From assembly GCA_046484285.1 (NCBI GenBank), contig JAWOBP010000088.1, positions 1-64,000 of the forward strand: a DNA stretch of 64,000 nucleotides, in the 5' to 3' direction. Of this stretch, positions 17,894-25,855 are shown one piece after another. A program made the position numbers and the translations under genes. The DNA is from CAZHCG01 sp046484285. Its GTDB lineage: Bacteria > Myxococcota_A > Polyangia > JAAYKL01. Positions within the stretch are counted from its first letter, which is position 1, and each line of letters begins with the position of its first letter. The notes under the pieces are model-generated. The model was not told the DNA's origin, did not search any database, and worked only from the letters and a program-made list of their open reading frames with translations.

Positions 17894-18727
17894 ATGAGCG
17901 CCGTGCTCGGGTGGATCGACAGGGTCGGAGCGTCCGGCGTCGGACTGGTCCGCTACCTGGCGTACCTGCTGGGGCTGCTCTACCTCTCGGTCAAGGTCGT
18001 CTGGACCAACCGCAAGCTCGGCCAGCGCGATTTTCTACGCCAGGTGATGCTGCAGATCTACTACACCGGGGTCCAGGCCTCCTGGCCGGTGGTCACGCTG
18101 GCGCTGGCGGTGGGCGCCTTCGCGATCGTGGAGGGCGTGGGCGGGATCGGCTCGCTGTCCGGCGCCGAGAGCCTGGGCAAGATGGTGACCGTGGTGGTCC
18201 TGCGCGAGGTCTCCCCGCTGCTGACCGGCGGGGTGGTGATCGTGCGCTCGGTGACCGCGATCGCCGCGGAGCTGGGCACGATGCGCATCCAGCGCGAGAT
18301 CGAGGCGCTCGAGGTGATGGGCATCTCGCCGATTCGCCAGCTGGTGACCCCGCGCGTCTTCGGCGGCCTTCTGTCCCTGTTCGGGCTGAACGTGCTGTTC
18401 AACGCGGTCGCGCTCGTGGGCGGGTTCCTGATCGCCCGGCTGCTGGTCTCGATTCCGGCCGAGGTGTTCTTCCGCTCGGTGCTGTCCGCGGTGGCGCCGG
18501 CGGACATCGTCGCCTTCGCGGTCAAGACGGTCGTGGGCGGGATCGGCGTGTTCACAATCGCCTGCTATCATGGAATGTCGGTCGACCGCTCCTCGACCGA
18601 GGTGCCGGTCGCGGTCTCCAAAGCCGCGCTCAACGCGCTGGTCTTCCTGGTCGTGCTCCACGCCATCGTCTCGTTGTCCGCGCTGCTGTCGTCCGAGACG
18701 ATCGGCGTGTTCGGAGCGATGCTGTGA
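17894..18727 (+). CDS. mlaE: MlaE-type phospholipid ABC permease
   Basis: A 277-residue inner-membrane permease of the MlaE family, the membrane subunit of MCE lipid transporters that move phospholipid between outer and inner membranes. An amphipathic N-terminal helix is followed by about five hydrophobic segments. The conserved cytoplasmic block ELGTMRIQREIEALEVMGIS matches the family coupling-helix signature, followed by LVTPRVFGGLLS. GGAGG precedes ATG 17894. It is the first gene of a three-gene operon with 4-base overlaps (GTGA) to the next gene. Confidence 0.95.
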   Translation: MSAVLGWIDRVGASGVGLVRYLAYLLGLLYLSVKVVWTNRKLGQRDFLRQVMLQIYYTGVQASWPVVTLALAVGAFAIVEGVGGIGSLSGAESLGKMVTVVVLREVSPLLTGGVVIVRSVTAIAAELGTMRIQREIEALEVMGISPIRQLVTPRVFGGLLSLFGLNVLFNAVALVGGFLIARLLVSIPAEVFFRSVLSAVAPADIVAFAVKTVVGGIGVFTIACYHGMSVDRSSTEVPVAVSKAALNALVFLVVLHAIVSLSALLSSETIGVFGAML

Positions 18728-19446
18728 GCCGCCAGACGCCGGTGCTGCGACTCACCGACGGGCTCCGCTTCCGGGCCGGCCCCTCGACCTGGTCGCTGGA
18801 GCCGCGGCGCCTCCAGCGCGGCGAGTGGGTCGCCTTCGTGCCGGCCGGAGAGGAGCCGACAGTGGACCCGGCCGGTCCGCTGGCGCGCGCCCTGATCACG
18901 CTGGCCGAGCCGCTGCGGGGCACGGTCGAGATTCTGGGCCGGGAGGTCTACCGCATGGATTACGTCGAGCGGCAGCTGCTGCGCGCTCAGGTAGGCTTCG
19001 TCCAGGGATACGGCGGCCTCTTGTCGAACCGCACCCTGCGGAACAACCTGGCGCTGCCGCTCTCGGTCCACGGCGGCCTCTCCCGCGAGGAGGAGCGGCG
19101 CCGGATCGAGGACACGCTCTACGGCTTCGCGCTGGAGTCGGTCGCCGGGCTGCATCCGCACGAGGTGGACGGCGCCACCCGCTGGCGGACCTGCGTGGCC
19201 CGCAGCCTGGTGCTGGAGCCGGTCTGGGTGGTGCTGGAGGGCATCGGCGACTGGGAGATGGACCGCGGGCGCGGAGTGACCTGGAGCCGGCTGCGGGAGT
19301 ACCGCGAGCGGGGGCGCTCGGCGGCGGCGATCTGCCTCTCTCGCCAAAATCCCGCGTTCGAGGCATGGTTCGAGGAGCAGGGAGGCGCGGTGGTGCCGTA
19401 CTTCCCGCTAGTCGACGAGCCGGAGCCGAGGAGCTTTTCGCCGTGA
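18724..19446 (+). CDS. degenerate MlaF-like ABC ATPase homologue, probably inactive
   Basis: A 240-residue protein in the exact position of the MlaF ATPase, overlapping mlaE and mlaD by GTGA on both sides. The fold is recognisable: RGTVEILGREVYRMD, a Q-loop-like VGFVQGYGGLLSNRTLRNN, then NLALPLSVHGGLS. The nucleotide chemistry is gone, however. The Walker A site is replaced by VPAGEEPTVDPAG (no GxxGxGKS/T). The signature LSGGM/Q is VDGATRW. The Walker B LLxDEPT is VVLEGIGDWEM. No frameshift or stop is present and codon use is normal, so it is maintained as a protein. It may be a structural subunit, or a second active ATPase may be supplied from elsewhere. Confidence 0.82.
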   Translation: MSRQTPVLRLTDGLRFRAGPSTWSLEPRRLQRGEWVAFVPAGEEPTVDPAGPLARALITLAEPLRGTVEILGREVYRMDYVERQLLRAQVGFVQGYGGLLSNRTLRNNLALPLSVHGGLSREEERRRIEDTLYGFALESVAGLHPHEVDGATRWRTCVARSLVLEPVWVVLEGIGDWEMDRGRGVTWSRLREYRERGRSAAAICLSRQNPAFEAWFEEQGGAVVPYFPLVDEPEPRSFSP

Positions 19447-20603
19447 AGATCACGTTTTCCTACCGCGAGCGCGTCGCCGGGTTGTTCTTGCTGACGGCCG
19501 CGCTGCTGGTGGTTGTTTTCGTGGTCGGCACCGCGGTGCAGAACCGCTGGTTCGAGCCGCGCGTCCCGTATCACACTCACGTGATGCGCGGCGAGGGGCT
19601 GCGCAGCGGCTCTCCGGTGCTGCTGTCCGGAATCGAGGTCGGCGAGATCGGCAAGCTGAGCATCATGCAGGACAACCGGATCGACGTGGAGATCCTGGTG
19701 CTGGAGAAGCACGCCCACCGCGTGCGCCGCGGCGGCAAGGCCGTGGTGCGCCGCCTGCTGGGCATCGGCGAGAAGCGGATCCACCTGGTCTCGCCGGCGG
19801 AAGAGTCCACGCCGCTGCCCGCCGGAGCGCTGCTGCCCGCCGACGAGCCGATCGATCTGCTCGATGCGGTCTCGGAGATCGACCTGGGCAAGTACATCCG
19901 CACCATGGACCGCGCGGTCTCGGCGACAGAGGTGCTGCTGACCAAGATGGAGGAGGAGGATCGTCTCGAGCGCATGATCGAGGCGTTCGACGAGATGGGT
20001 CCGACCATGGTGCGGCTCAACGAGTTGCTCGACGAGATCAACGAGCCGCTGGCCGAGCTGATCAAGGATCCCAGCTTCAAGCGCACCTTCGACGGAGCGG
20101 ACAAGCTGTTCAACGATCCCAACACGCGCCGCGCGATGCGACACGTGGCCAAGACCTTCGACCCGCAGCGGATCGAGCGGCTGCTGGCGCGCACCGACCG
20201 GGTCCTGGCGCGCTTCGACGCGCTGCTCGCAGAGGACGGCCACTTCCACGGAGCGCTGGCCGGCGCGGACAGGCTGATGAACGACGGGCGCATGGATCGC
20301 ATGTTGACCAGCATGGAACGGCTGACCGACGCCGAGAAGCTGGAGAAGCTCGTGGACAACATGGCGCTGATCGCCGAGCAGATGGCCCGCATCGGTCCCG
20401 AGATCCCGCAGATGACCCGCGAGATGCTGGTCACGATGCGCGAGGCGGTGGTGGTGCTCAAGGCGTTGCAGAAGACCTGGCTGCTCGACGACGAGTCTCG
20501 GGACGCCCGCCGCGAGGTCGAGAAGCGCAGCAAAGAGGAGGAGCAGCAGCGGGCCCGGGAAAAGCCTCCGCTCCCGGAAGAACAGAAGGACTCCCGGCCG
20601 TAG
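19443..20603 (+). CDS. mlaD: MlaD-type MCE-domain lipid-binding protein
   Basis: A 386-residue protein anchored by one N-terminal transmembrane helix (AGLFLLTAALLVVVFVVGTA). The MCE domain follows (about 40-125), with GLRSGSPVLLSGIEVGEI as its signature. The C-terminal two-thirds is predicted long helix with repeated Met/Asp/Arg-rich segments, likely the helical needle or barrel formed by MCE hexamers. Start is GTG 19443. The protein is longer than Escherichia coli MlaD (183 residues), closer to the longer MCE proteins of other phyla. It should form the periplasmic part of the transporter made with mlaE. Confidence 0.92.
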   Translation: MKITFSYRERVAGLFLLTAALLVVVFVVGTAVQNRWFEPRVPYHTHVMRGEGLRSGSPVLLSGIEVGEIGKLSIMQDNRIDVEILVLEKHAHRVRRGGKAVVRRLLGIGEKRIHLVSPAEESTPLPAGALLPADEPIDLLDAVSEIDLGKYIRTMDRAVSATEVLLTKMEEEDRLERMIEAFDEMGPTMVRLNELLDEINEPLAELIKDPSFKRTFDGADKLFNDPNTRRAMRHVAKTFDPQRIERLLARTDRVLARFDALLAEDGHFHGALAGADRLMNDGRMDRMLTSMERLTDAEKLEKLVDNMALIAEQMARIGPEIPQMTREMLVTMREAVVVLKALQKTWLLDDESRDARREVEKRSKEEEQQRAREKPPLPEEQKDSRP

Positions 20604-20682
20604 CCCGGCGGGTTGACCCGCCGCCGCTCGTGATTAACTTGCAGTTGAAGAGAAATGATGGAAGGCGAAGGAGGCGCCTGAG

Positions 20683-21525
20683 ATGACCAGCACCGCGATC
20701 ACCAGGGTAGGCGAGCTCGATCGCTACATGGCCGAGGTCAACCGCTACCCGCTGCTCGACGCCGAGGAGGAGAAGCGCCTGGCTCGACGCTGGCGCGAGA
20801 GCGGCGACGTGCAGGCCGCGCACCGCCTGGTGACGGCGAACCTGCGGTTCGTGGTCAAGATCGCCCACGAGTACCGCGGCTACGGCGCCCAGATGCTGGA
20901 CATGATCCAGGAGGGCAGCGTGGGGCTGATGCAGGCGGTCAAGCGCTTCGATCCGGATCGCGGCTACCGGCTGATCTCGTACGCCGTGTACTGGATTCGC
21001 TCCTACATCCACGCCTTTTTGATGCGCACCGTGCGCATGATCAAGGTCGGGACCTCGCGGGCCCACCGCAAGCTGTTCTTCAAGCTGCGGGCGCTCAAGG
21101 GCAGGCTGGCCAGCGGCGGAGAGGTCGAGGATGACGAGCTGCTCGACTCGGTGGCGCGCGAGATGGGGGTCAGCCGCTCCGACGTGGAGGAGATGGACCG
21201 TCACCTCGGCGGAAGGGACGCCTCGCTCGACGCTCCCGTCGCCGAGGGCGGAAGCTCGCTGGGCGAGTTGGTGCCGTCCGAGCAGATCTCGCAGGAGGAA
21301 CAGCTGGCCGAGCTGGAACACCGGGCCGATCTCACCGCGCGCCTGGAGACCGCGCTCGACTCGCTCGACGAGCGCGAGCGGGCGATCGTCGAGCAGCGCC
21401 ACCTGGCCGACGAGCCGCGGCAGCTCGAGGCGATCGGCCGGGAGCTGGGAGTCACCAAGCAGCGCGTCTCGCAGCTGGAGCGCCGCGCGATGGCCAAGCT
21501 CAAGGAGCAGCTGGCCGCGGCATGA
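20683..21525 (+). CDS. rpoH: RNA polymerase sigma-32 type factor
   Basis: A 280-residue sigma-70 family factor of the RpoH group. Region 2 is complete (LVTANLRFVVKIAHEYRG, DMIQEGSVGLMQAVKRFDP, RGYRLISYAVYWIRSYI). The following KLFFKLRALKG block corresponds to the RpoH box region. Region 4 ends with an HTH LEAIGRELGVTKQRVSQLE and MAKLKEQL. Sigma-32 directs heat-shock transcription. It is monocistronic by appearance, 79 bases after mlaD. Confidence in the sigma family is very high and in the RpoH subgroup high. Confidence 0.93.
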   Translation: MTSTAITRVGELDRYMAEVNRYPLLDAEEEKRLARRWRESGDVQAAHRLVTANLRFVVKIAHEYRGYGAQMLDMIQEGSVGLMQAVKRFDPDRGYRLISYAVYWIRSYIHAFLMRTVRMIKVGTSRAHRKLFFKLRALKGRLASGGEVEDDELLDSVAREMGVSRSDVEEMDRHLGGRDASLDAPVAEGGSSLGELVPSEQISQEEQLAELEHRADLTARLETALDSLDERERAIVEQRHLADEPRQLEAIGRELGVTKQRVSQLERRAMAKLKEQLAAA

Positions 21526-21572
21526 GCACGAGTCCCTTTCGTCCCCTTTCACCCTGAGCTATTATCCCGACT

Positions 21573-22529
21573 ATGAGAATCAAGGCATCATTGTTGGCGG
21601 TTTTTTCAGCGACCTGCGTCGCGCTGCCGGGTCTGCCGGCCGCGGCTCTCCAGGACGAGAGCGCCGAGGACGAGAGCGCCGAGCCCGAGGAGGAGCCCGC
21701 GCCGGAGCAGGAGGCCGAGCCGGAGCAGGCCGAGCCCGAAGAGGAGCCGGCCCCGGTTCCGGGCGGGGAGGAGCCCGCGCCGACAGAAGAGCCGGCGCCC
21801 GATCCGTTCGATCTCGAGGAGCACGACGTGGAGTCGGTGGAATACGAGGACGAGGTCGTCCCGGACGAGGCTCCGGAGCCGGAGAAGATCGACGACGGCA
21901 GGCCGTTCGCCAAGGGGGACATCGAGCTGGGCCTGGGCCTGGGAGGCTACGGCGCCGGGGACTACTTCCAGCTCCTGATCGGAGGCGCGTTCTCCTACTA
22001 CGTTGTCGATCGTTTCGCTCCCGGGATCGACATCCAGTACAACATGGTCTTCTCCGACGACTACCGGTACCCGGACAGCTTCACCCTGCTGCCCACGCTC
22101 AAGTTCGTGATTCTGCGCAACGCCAGGTTCGCACCCTACATCGTGGCGGCCGGAGGCTACGAGTTCCAGTGGGGCGGCTCCAAGAACCCGTTCGAGGGCA
22201 TCCGGGAGGCCGACGCCTGGATCGCGGGCGGGGGCGCCGGCGCCCACATCGGGATCGGCGATCACTTCGCGCTGACCGTCCAGATCCTGGCGCTCTACTA
22301 CTGGTACGTGCCCACCAGGATCCGCGGCTACGACGACGGCGTGTTCTCGAGCGACCAGGCCGCCAGCGACCAGGACGGAAAGTTCGTCGTGATCGACGAC
22401 GAAGGCCAGCTGGGTTGCGACGCTGCCAGCGAGGACTGCTACGCGTTCTACGAAGACGAGGATCTCGAGGATCGCGACGGAGAGCTGTTCTTTCCGCTGG
22501 TCCGGATCGGTTTCAACGTCTATTTCTAG
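21573..22529 (+). CDS. outer-membrane beta-barrel-like protein with acidic Pro linker
   Basis: A 318-residue exported protein. The signal peptide (MRIKASLLAVFSATCVALP, cleavage near AAA) is followed by an 80-residue Glu/Pro/Ala linker. The C-terminal 215 residues alternate polar and hydrophobic residues with many aromatic positions and end in VRIGFNVYF, a C-terminal Phe typical of outer-membrane barrels. There is an inserted acidic loop with two Cys (GCDAASEDCYAFYEDED). It may be an eight-stranded barrel. The stop codon TAG lies within a CTAG target duplication of the adjacent MITE-like element. Confidence 0.82.
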   Translation: MRIKASLLAVFSATCVALPGLPAAALQDESAEDESAEPEEEPAPEQEAEPEQAEPEEEPAPVPGGEEPAPTEEPAPDPFDLEEHDVESVEYEDEVVPDEAPEPEKIDDGRPFAKGDIELGLGLGGYGAGDYFQLLIGGAFSYYVVDRFAPGIDIQYNMVFSDDYRYPDSFTLLPTLKFVILRNARFAPYIVAAGGYEFQWGGSKNPFEGIREADAWIAGGGAGAHIGIGDHFALTVQILALYYWYVPTRIRGYDDGVFSSDQAASDQDGKFVVIDDEGQLGCDAASEDCYAFYEDEDLEDRDGELFFPLVRIGFNVYF

Positions 22530-22690
22530 TGCCTCGTCAACCCGACGATTTCGGGTACGGGGTGAGAGATCATCGGCGAGGCCAAGGAACGACGACGAAG
22601 GACTGGCGGTGCCAATTCGAGGAGGAGTGACGCAGGGATCGTCGATGAGGGCCGGCCCGACCCGGCATTGTGGGGTTGACGAGGCACTAG
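22526..22690. mobile_element. MITE-like element with 14-bp terminal inverted repeats and CTAG duplication
   Basis: The element occupies 22530-22686 (157 bp). Its ends TGCCTCGTCAACCC (22530-22543) and GGGTTGACGAGGCA (22673-22686) are perfect inverted repeats, flanked on both sides by CTAG (22526-22529 and 22687-22690). It encodes nothing recognisable. CTAG duplications are characteristic of IS5-type (YTAR) insertion, so a non-autonomous IS5-related element is the best guess. Each CTAG supplies the TAG stop of one of the two convergent neighbours. Confidence 0.8.
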
Positions 22691-23850
22691 GGAAGAAGCA
22701 CTTCGGCGAGCTCTTCCGCCCGGTCGGTGCTCTCCCACGTGAAGGTTTTTCCGCTGCGGCCGAAGTGACCGTAGGCAGCGGTCTTGAGGTAGATTGGGCG
22801 CAGCAGATCGAGCTGCTCGATGATCGCCGCCGGGCGCATGTCGAAGTGGGCCGCTACGTATTTCGCGATTTTATCGTCGGGGATCGCGCCCGTACCGAAT
22901 GTCTGCACAGTCACGGAGACCGGCTCGGCGACGCCGATCGCGTAGGCGACCTGGAGCTGGCAGCGCTCCGCCAAGCCCGCGGCCACGATGTTCTTGGCCA
23001 CGTACCTGGCGTAGTAGGCGGCAGAGCGGTCGACCTTGGTCGGATCCTTGCCCGAGAAGCAGCCCCCGCCATGGGCTCCCATGCCGCCGTAGGTGTCGAC
23101 GACTATCTTGCGGCCGGTGACCCCGGCGTCGGCGTACGGGCCGCCCTGCACGAAGCGGCCGGTGGGATTGACGAGCACGCGGGTCTTGGTGTTGGTAAGT
23201 CTGCGGGGAATCGTGGGCTCCACTAGGTTTTCCCTGATCCAGCTCGTCAGCTCCTTGTGCGAGATGCCGTCGGTGTGCTGCGTGGAGACGACCACCGTGT
23301 CCACCGCGGCCGGCGCGCCGTTTTTGTAACGTACCGTGACCTGGCTCTTGCTGTCCGGGCGCAAGAACGGGATTCGGTCGCGTTTGCGCAGCCGGGCCAG
23401 GTTGCGCATCAACTTGTGGGCCAGCGAGATGGGCAGCGGCATCAGTTCGCGGGTTTCGTCGCAGGCGTAGCCGAACATCATTCCCTGGTCGCCGGCGCCC
23501 TGGGACTTGTGTTTGCCCTTGCCTCGCGTCACTCCCTGGGAAATGTCGGGCGACTGCTTCTCGATCGCGGTCAGCACGGCACAGGTGTTGGCGTCGAACC
23601 CCATCGACGAGTCGGAGTAACCGATGTCGCGGATTGTCTTGCGCACCACCTTGGGCATGTCCACCCATGTCTTGGTCGTGATCTCGCCGGCGATGATCGC
23701 CATGCCGGTCTTGACCATCGTCTCCACGGCGACGCGCGAGGAATGGTCGTCCTTGATGCAGGCGTCGAGAATCGCATCCGAGATCTGGTCGCAGACCTTG
23801 TCGGGATGCCCCTCGGACACCGACTCGGAGGTGAACAAGTAGTCGTTCAT
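22687..23850 (-). CDS. metK: S-adenosylmethionine synthetase
   Basis: A 387-residue MetK, which makes S-adenosylmethionine from methionine and ATP. Landmarks are FTSESVSEGHPDKVCDQISD at the N-terminus (ATP and metal binding), the loop GAGDQGMMFGYAC, GRFVQGGPYADAGVTGRK, and the phosphate-binding-type glycine-rich GGMGAHGGGCFSGKDPTKVDRS. All are intact. AAGGAG lies eleven bases upstream of ATG 23850. The stop TAG lies in the right-hand CTAG of the MITE. A -35-like TTGACA is present upstream. Confidence 0.97.
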   Translation of the reverse strand: MNDYLFTSESVSEGHPDKVCDQISDAILDACIKDDHSSRVAVETMVKTGMAIIAGEITTKTWVDMPKVVRKTIRDIGYSDSSMGFDANTCAVLTAIEKQSPDISQGVTRGKGKHKSQGAGDQGMMFGYACDETRELMPLPISLAHKLMRNLARLRKRDRIPFLRPDSKSQVTVRYKNGAPAAVDTVVVSTQHTDGISHKELTSWIRENLVEPTIPRRLTNTKTRVLVNPTGRFVQGGPYADAGVTGRKIVVDTYGGMGAHGGGCFSGKDPTKVDRSAAYYARYVAKNIVAAGLAERCQLQVAYAIGVAEPVSVTVQTFGTGAIPDDKIAKYVAAHFDMRPAAIIEQLDLLRPIYLKTAAYGHFGRSGKTFTWESTDRAEELAEVLLP

Positions 23851-23911
23851 CGGCTGGCTCCTTGACTTGACTCACTCGCTGCCACGCAAGCGAAAAAACA
23901 AAACGACGCTA

Positions 23912-23940
23912 TCTATTTCTCTTCGGCCGAAAGTTGTCAA
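23912..23940 (-). promoter_or_regulatory. candidate metK promoter
   Basis: On the minus strand a perfect TTGACA (23935-23940) is followed after 17 bases by AATAGA (23912-23917), a moderate -10 match. It would start transcription roughly 55 bases before metK. I see no SAM riboswitch fold in the leader. The rest of the gap to jetA (23941-24011) shows no clear feature. Confidence 0.35.
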
Positions 23941-24011
23941 CCGGGATTCACGGTTGGCGTATGGAGAAGCGGGGCTGCTTGATTCGAACGCCGGGACCGT
24001 GCATTTTCTGG

Positions 24012-25274
24012 ATGTCGATGCCAGCTGTGAACCCCAGGACTTTTTTTCGCTTCGCCGCGGAGCACCACGCACTGCTCACCGAGCTGTACTACAGGCGTGA
24101 GGGGCTGCCGGATGCGGAGCTGCTCGAGCTGATAAGGCGTCACAGCGACCTGCAGTCGCCGAGCGCGTCCTATCTCCGCGATCGTCTCTTGGAATTGGGA
24201 ATCCTGGAGCCCGCTCCCGAGGCTACGGCGCAGCTGGAGATGACGCGGCCCGTCGCGGCGCTGGTCGGGTATCTGTTGCGTGAGTATCGACTGACCAGCG
24301 TGGAGGTGATTCAGTCGTACTTCCAGGCCATCGAGTCGCTCGGGTCGGAGCTGTCCAGTGCGGTGGCCCGGGGAAACAGCGAGATCCTGGTTCGTGTGAA
24401 CGCGGAGCTCGAGGATCACGTGGAGCGCATGCGCCATGACTCCCGCAACAATCGCGAACGGGTGATCGCGGACGTGATGCGGGTCAAGACCAACCGGGAG
24501 CGCCTCAACCCGCGCCAGCGTTACGAGCTGGTGAACAGGCTGTGGACTCGGTACATCGTCCCGCTCCGCGACGTGATCGACACGCAGAAGGTCATGGACG
24601 CGGCGCTGGACAGGCTGGAAGGAATCTACCGCGACGCTCACGAGAGCTTCGCGGGCGACGGCGTCGTGCAGCGCGTGATCCGCGGCGGAGAAGCGCGGCT
24701 GCGGCGCCTGCGGCGCGACGTGCTGGGCGATTTTCAAGAGACGGTTCGCGAGGTCACCCCTCTCTACGAGGAGCTTCGACACGAGACGGCGGTTGCGCGG
24801 GGAGCGGCTCGGGCGCTGGAGCGGGTATCGAAAGAGGGGTTGGCCGAGCTGGGGCTTTCGCGGATCATGGGAGTCTGCAACTGGCAGCAGCGCGGTCTGT
24901 TCGGCGACGGCGCGCTGGAGTCGTATCTGGCCGAGTTGCGCGGTTACGACCCGCTGCCTCCCGATCCTCTCTCTCCCGCCCGGAAGGATGGCGGATCGCC
25001 TCGCGTCGATCCGGTGGAATTCTCCGAGAGAGCACGCGCGGCCGTGCCGATCGAGGACGCTCTCGAGTGGCTGCTCGGGAGCTATCCCGAAGCGGGATCG
25101 GTCGAGGTGCTGCGCCTCTACGGGCGATTGCACTCGGGCCGTTTCGGAGCGACCTCCTTCGCAGCAAAGAGCAGAGAATACCCTGTGGCCGACCTGCTGC
25201 TGGTCGCTTGCCCAATGGCGATCGTTCCCGATCGCGATCCGGATCGCGAGCAGACGGGTGGAGGTCCGCGATGA
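24012..25274 (+). CDS. jetA: Wadjet subunit JetA (kleisin-like, MksF type)
   Basis: A 420-residue helical protein, first of four overlapping genes that together match the Wadjet/MksBEFG anti-plasmid SMC system. JetA is the kleisin that bridges the SMC heads. The N-terminal part (RTFFRFAAEHHALLTELYYR, followed by a winged-helix-like segment) and the long central helical stretch to about residue 300 fit that role. Its identity rests on gene order and on the partner subunits more than on a single motif. Start is uncertain: ATGs at 24012, 24018 and further upstream at 23961 are possible, none with a strong ribosome-binding site. Confidence 0.82.
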   Translation: MSMPAVNPRTFFRFAAEHHALLTELYYRREGLPDAELLELIRRHSDLQSPSASYLRDRLLELGILEPAPEATAQLEMTRPVAALVGYLLREYRLTSVEVIQSYFQAIESLGSELSSAVARGNSEILVRVNAELEDHVERMRHDSRNNRERVIADVMRVKTNRERLNPRQRYELVNRLWTRYIVPLRDVIDTQKVMDAALDRLEGIYRDAHESFAGDGVVQRVIRGGEARLRRLRRDVLGDFQETVREVTPLYEELRHETAVARGAARALERVSKEGLAELGLSRIMGVCNWQQRGLFGDGALESYLAELRGYDPLPPDPLSPARKDGGSPRVDPVEFSERARAAVPIEDALEWLLGSYPEAGSVEVLRLYGRLHSGRFGATSFAAKSREYPVADLLLVACPMAIVPDRDPDREQTGGGPR

Positions 25275-25855
25275 CCGATGAGCTCGATGGACCGATCGAT
25301 CTGCCCCGGTTGGCCGAGGTTTTCGATGCCCTGCGCAAGGGACGGCACATCTGCATGACCGGCGATGCAGGTTTGTACTCCGTGCTCAGGGACCATTCGG
25401 AGGAGTTTCGAGCACTGTTCGTGCAACTCGGCTTCGAGCTGGTACATCATCCACGCGATTTTTTCTATTTTTCGAACCGCAAGAACTTCACCGAGCTGTC
25501 GGCGCGGATGGCTGTCTTCGTGTTCATCCTGGTCGAGCACCTCGCCGACCGCGGCGAGGCCATCGAAGAGACGTTGATGACCCGTCGTTTCAGATTCGCG
25601 GAGCTGCCGCACATGACAAAAGAGAGGTACAGACGGCTGATGCGCGAGGCCGGCGTGACCGAGGACGGTGATATCGAGCAGACAGTGGTCAACATGGAAC
25701 GGTTCGGGTTCGCCGAACGCCGTGCGGACGACAGCTTCGTCTTTCGGCCGCCCGCCTACCGTTTTCTCGATCTCTGTTACGAGATGGCCGGCGGAATTCC
25801 GGACCGGGGGGACGTTCGGCGAGGAGATGCCGGCGGGGAGAACCAGCAAATATGA
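25271..25855 (+). CDS. jetB: Wadjet subunit JetB (MksE-like)
   Basis: A 194-residue protein in the position of the KITE-type subunit MksE/JetB, made of winged-helix domains that bind the kleisin. The protein has PRLAEVFDALRKGRHI at the N-terminus, the segment ELSARMAVFVFILVEHLAD, and a C-terminal winged-helix-like half with VVNMERFGFAERR ending in FRPPAYRFLDL. The start ATG overlaps the jetA stop and its own stop overlaps jetC, both as ATGA. The coupling implies fixed subunit ratios. Confidence 0.85.
   Translation: MTDELDGPIDLPRLAEVFDALRKGRHICMTGDAGLYSVLRDHSEEFRALFVQLGFELVHHPRDFFYFSNRKNFTELSARMAVFVFILVEHLADRGEAIEETLMTRRFRFAELPHMTKERYRRLMREAGVTEDGDIEQTVVNMERFGFAERRADDSFVFRPPAYRFLDLCYEMAGGIPDRGDVRRGDAGGENQQI

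Noticed and set aside
18724..19446. Frameshifted MlaF pseudogene
   Set aside because: The frame is fully open with 4-base overlaps at both ends and fold-level similarity throughout, so the changed motifs are substitutions, not frame errors.
23851..24011. SAM riboswitch upstream of metK
   Set aside because: No recognisable conserved core or helix set; only a promoter-like TTGACA is seen.
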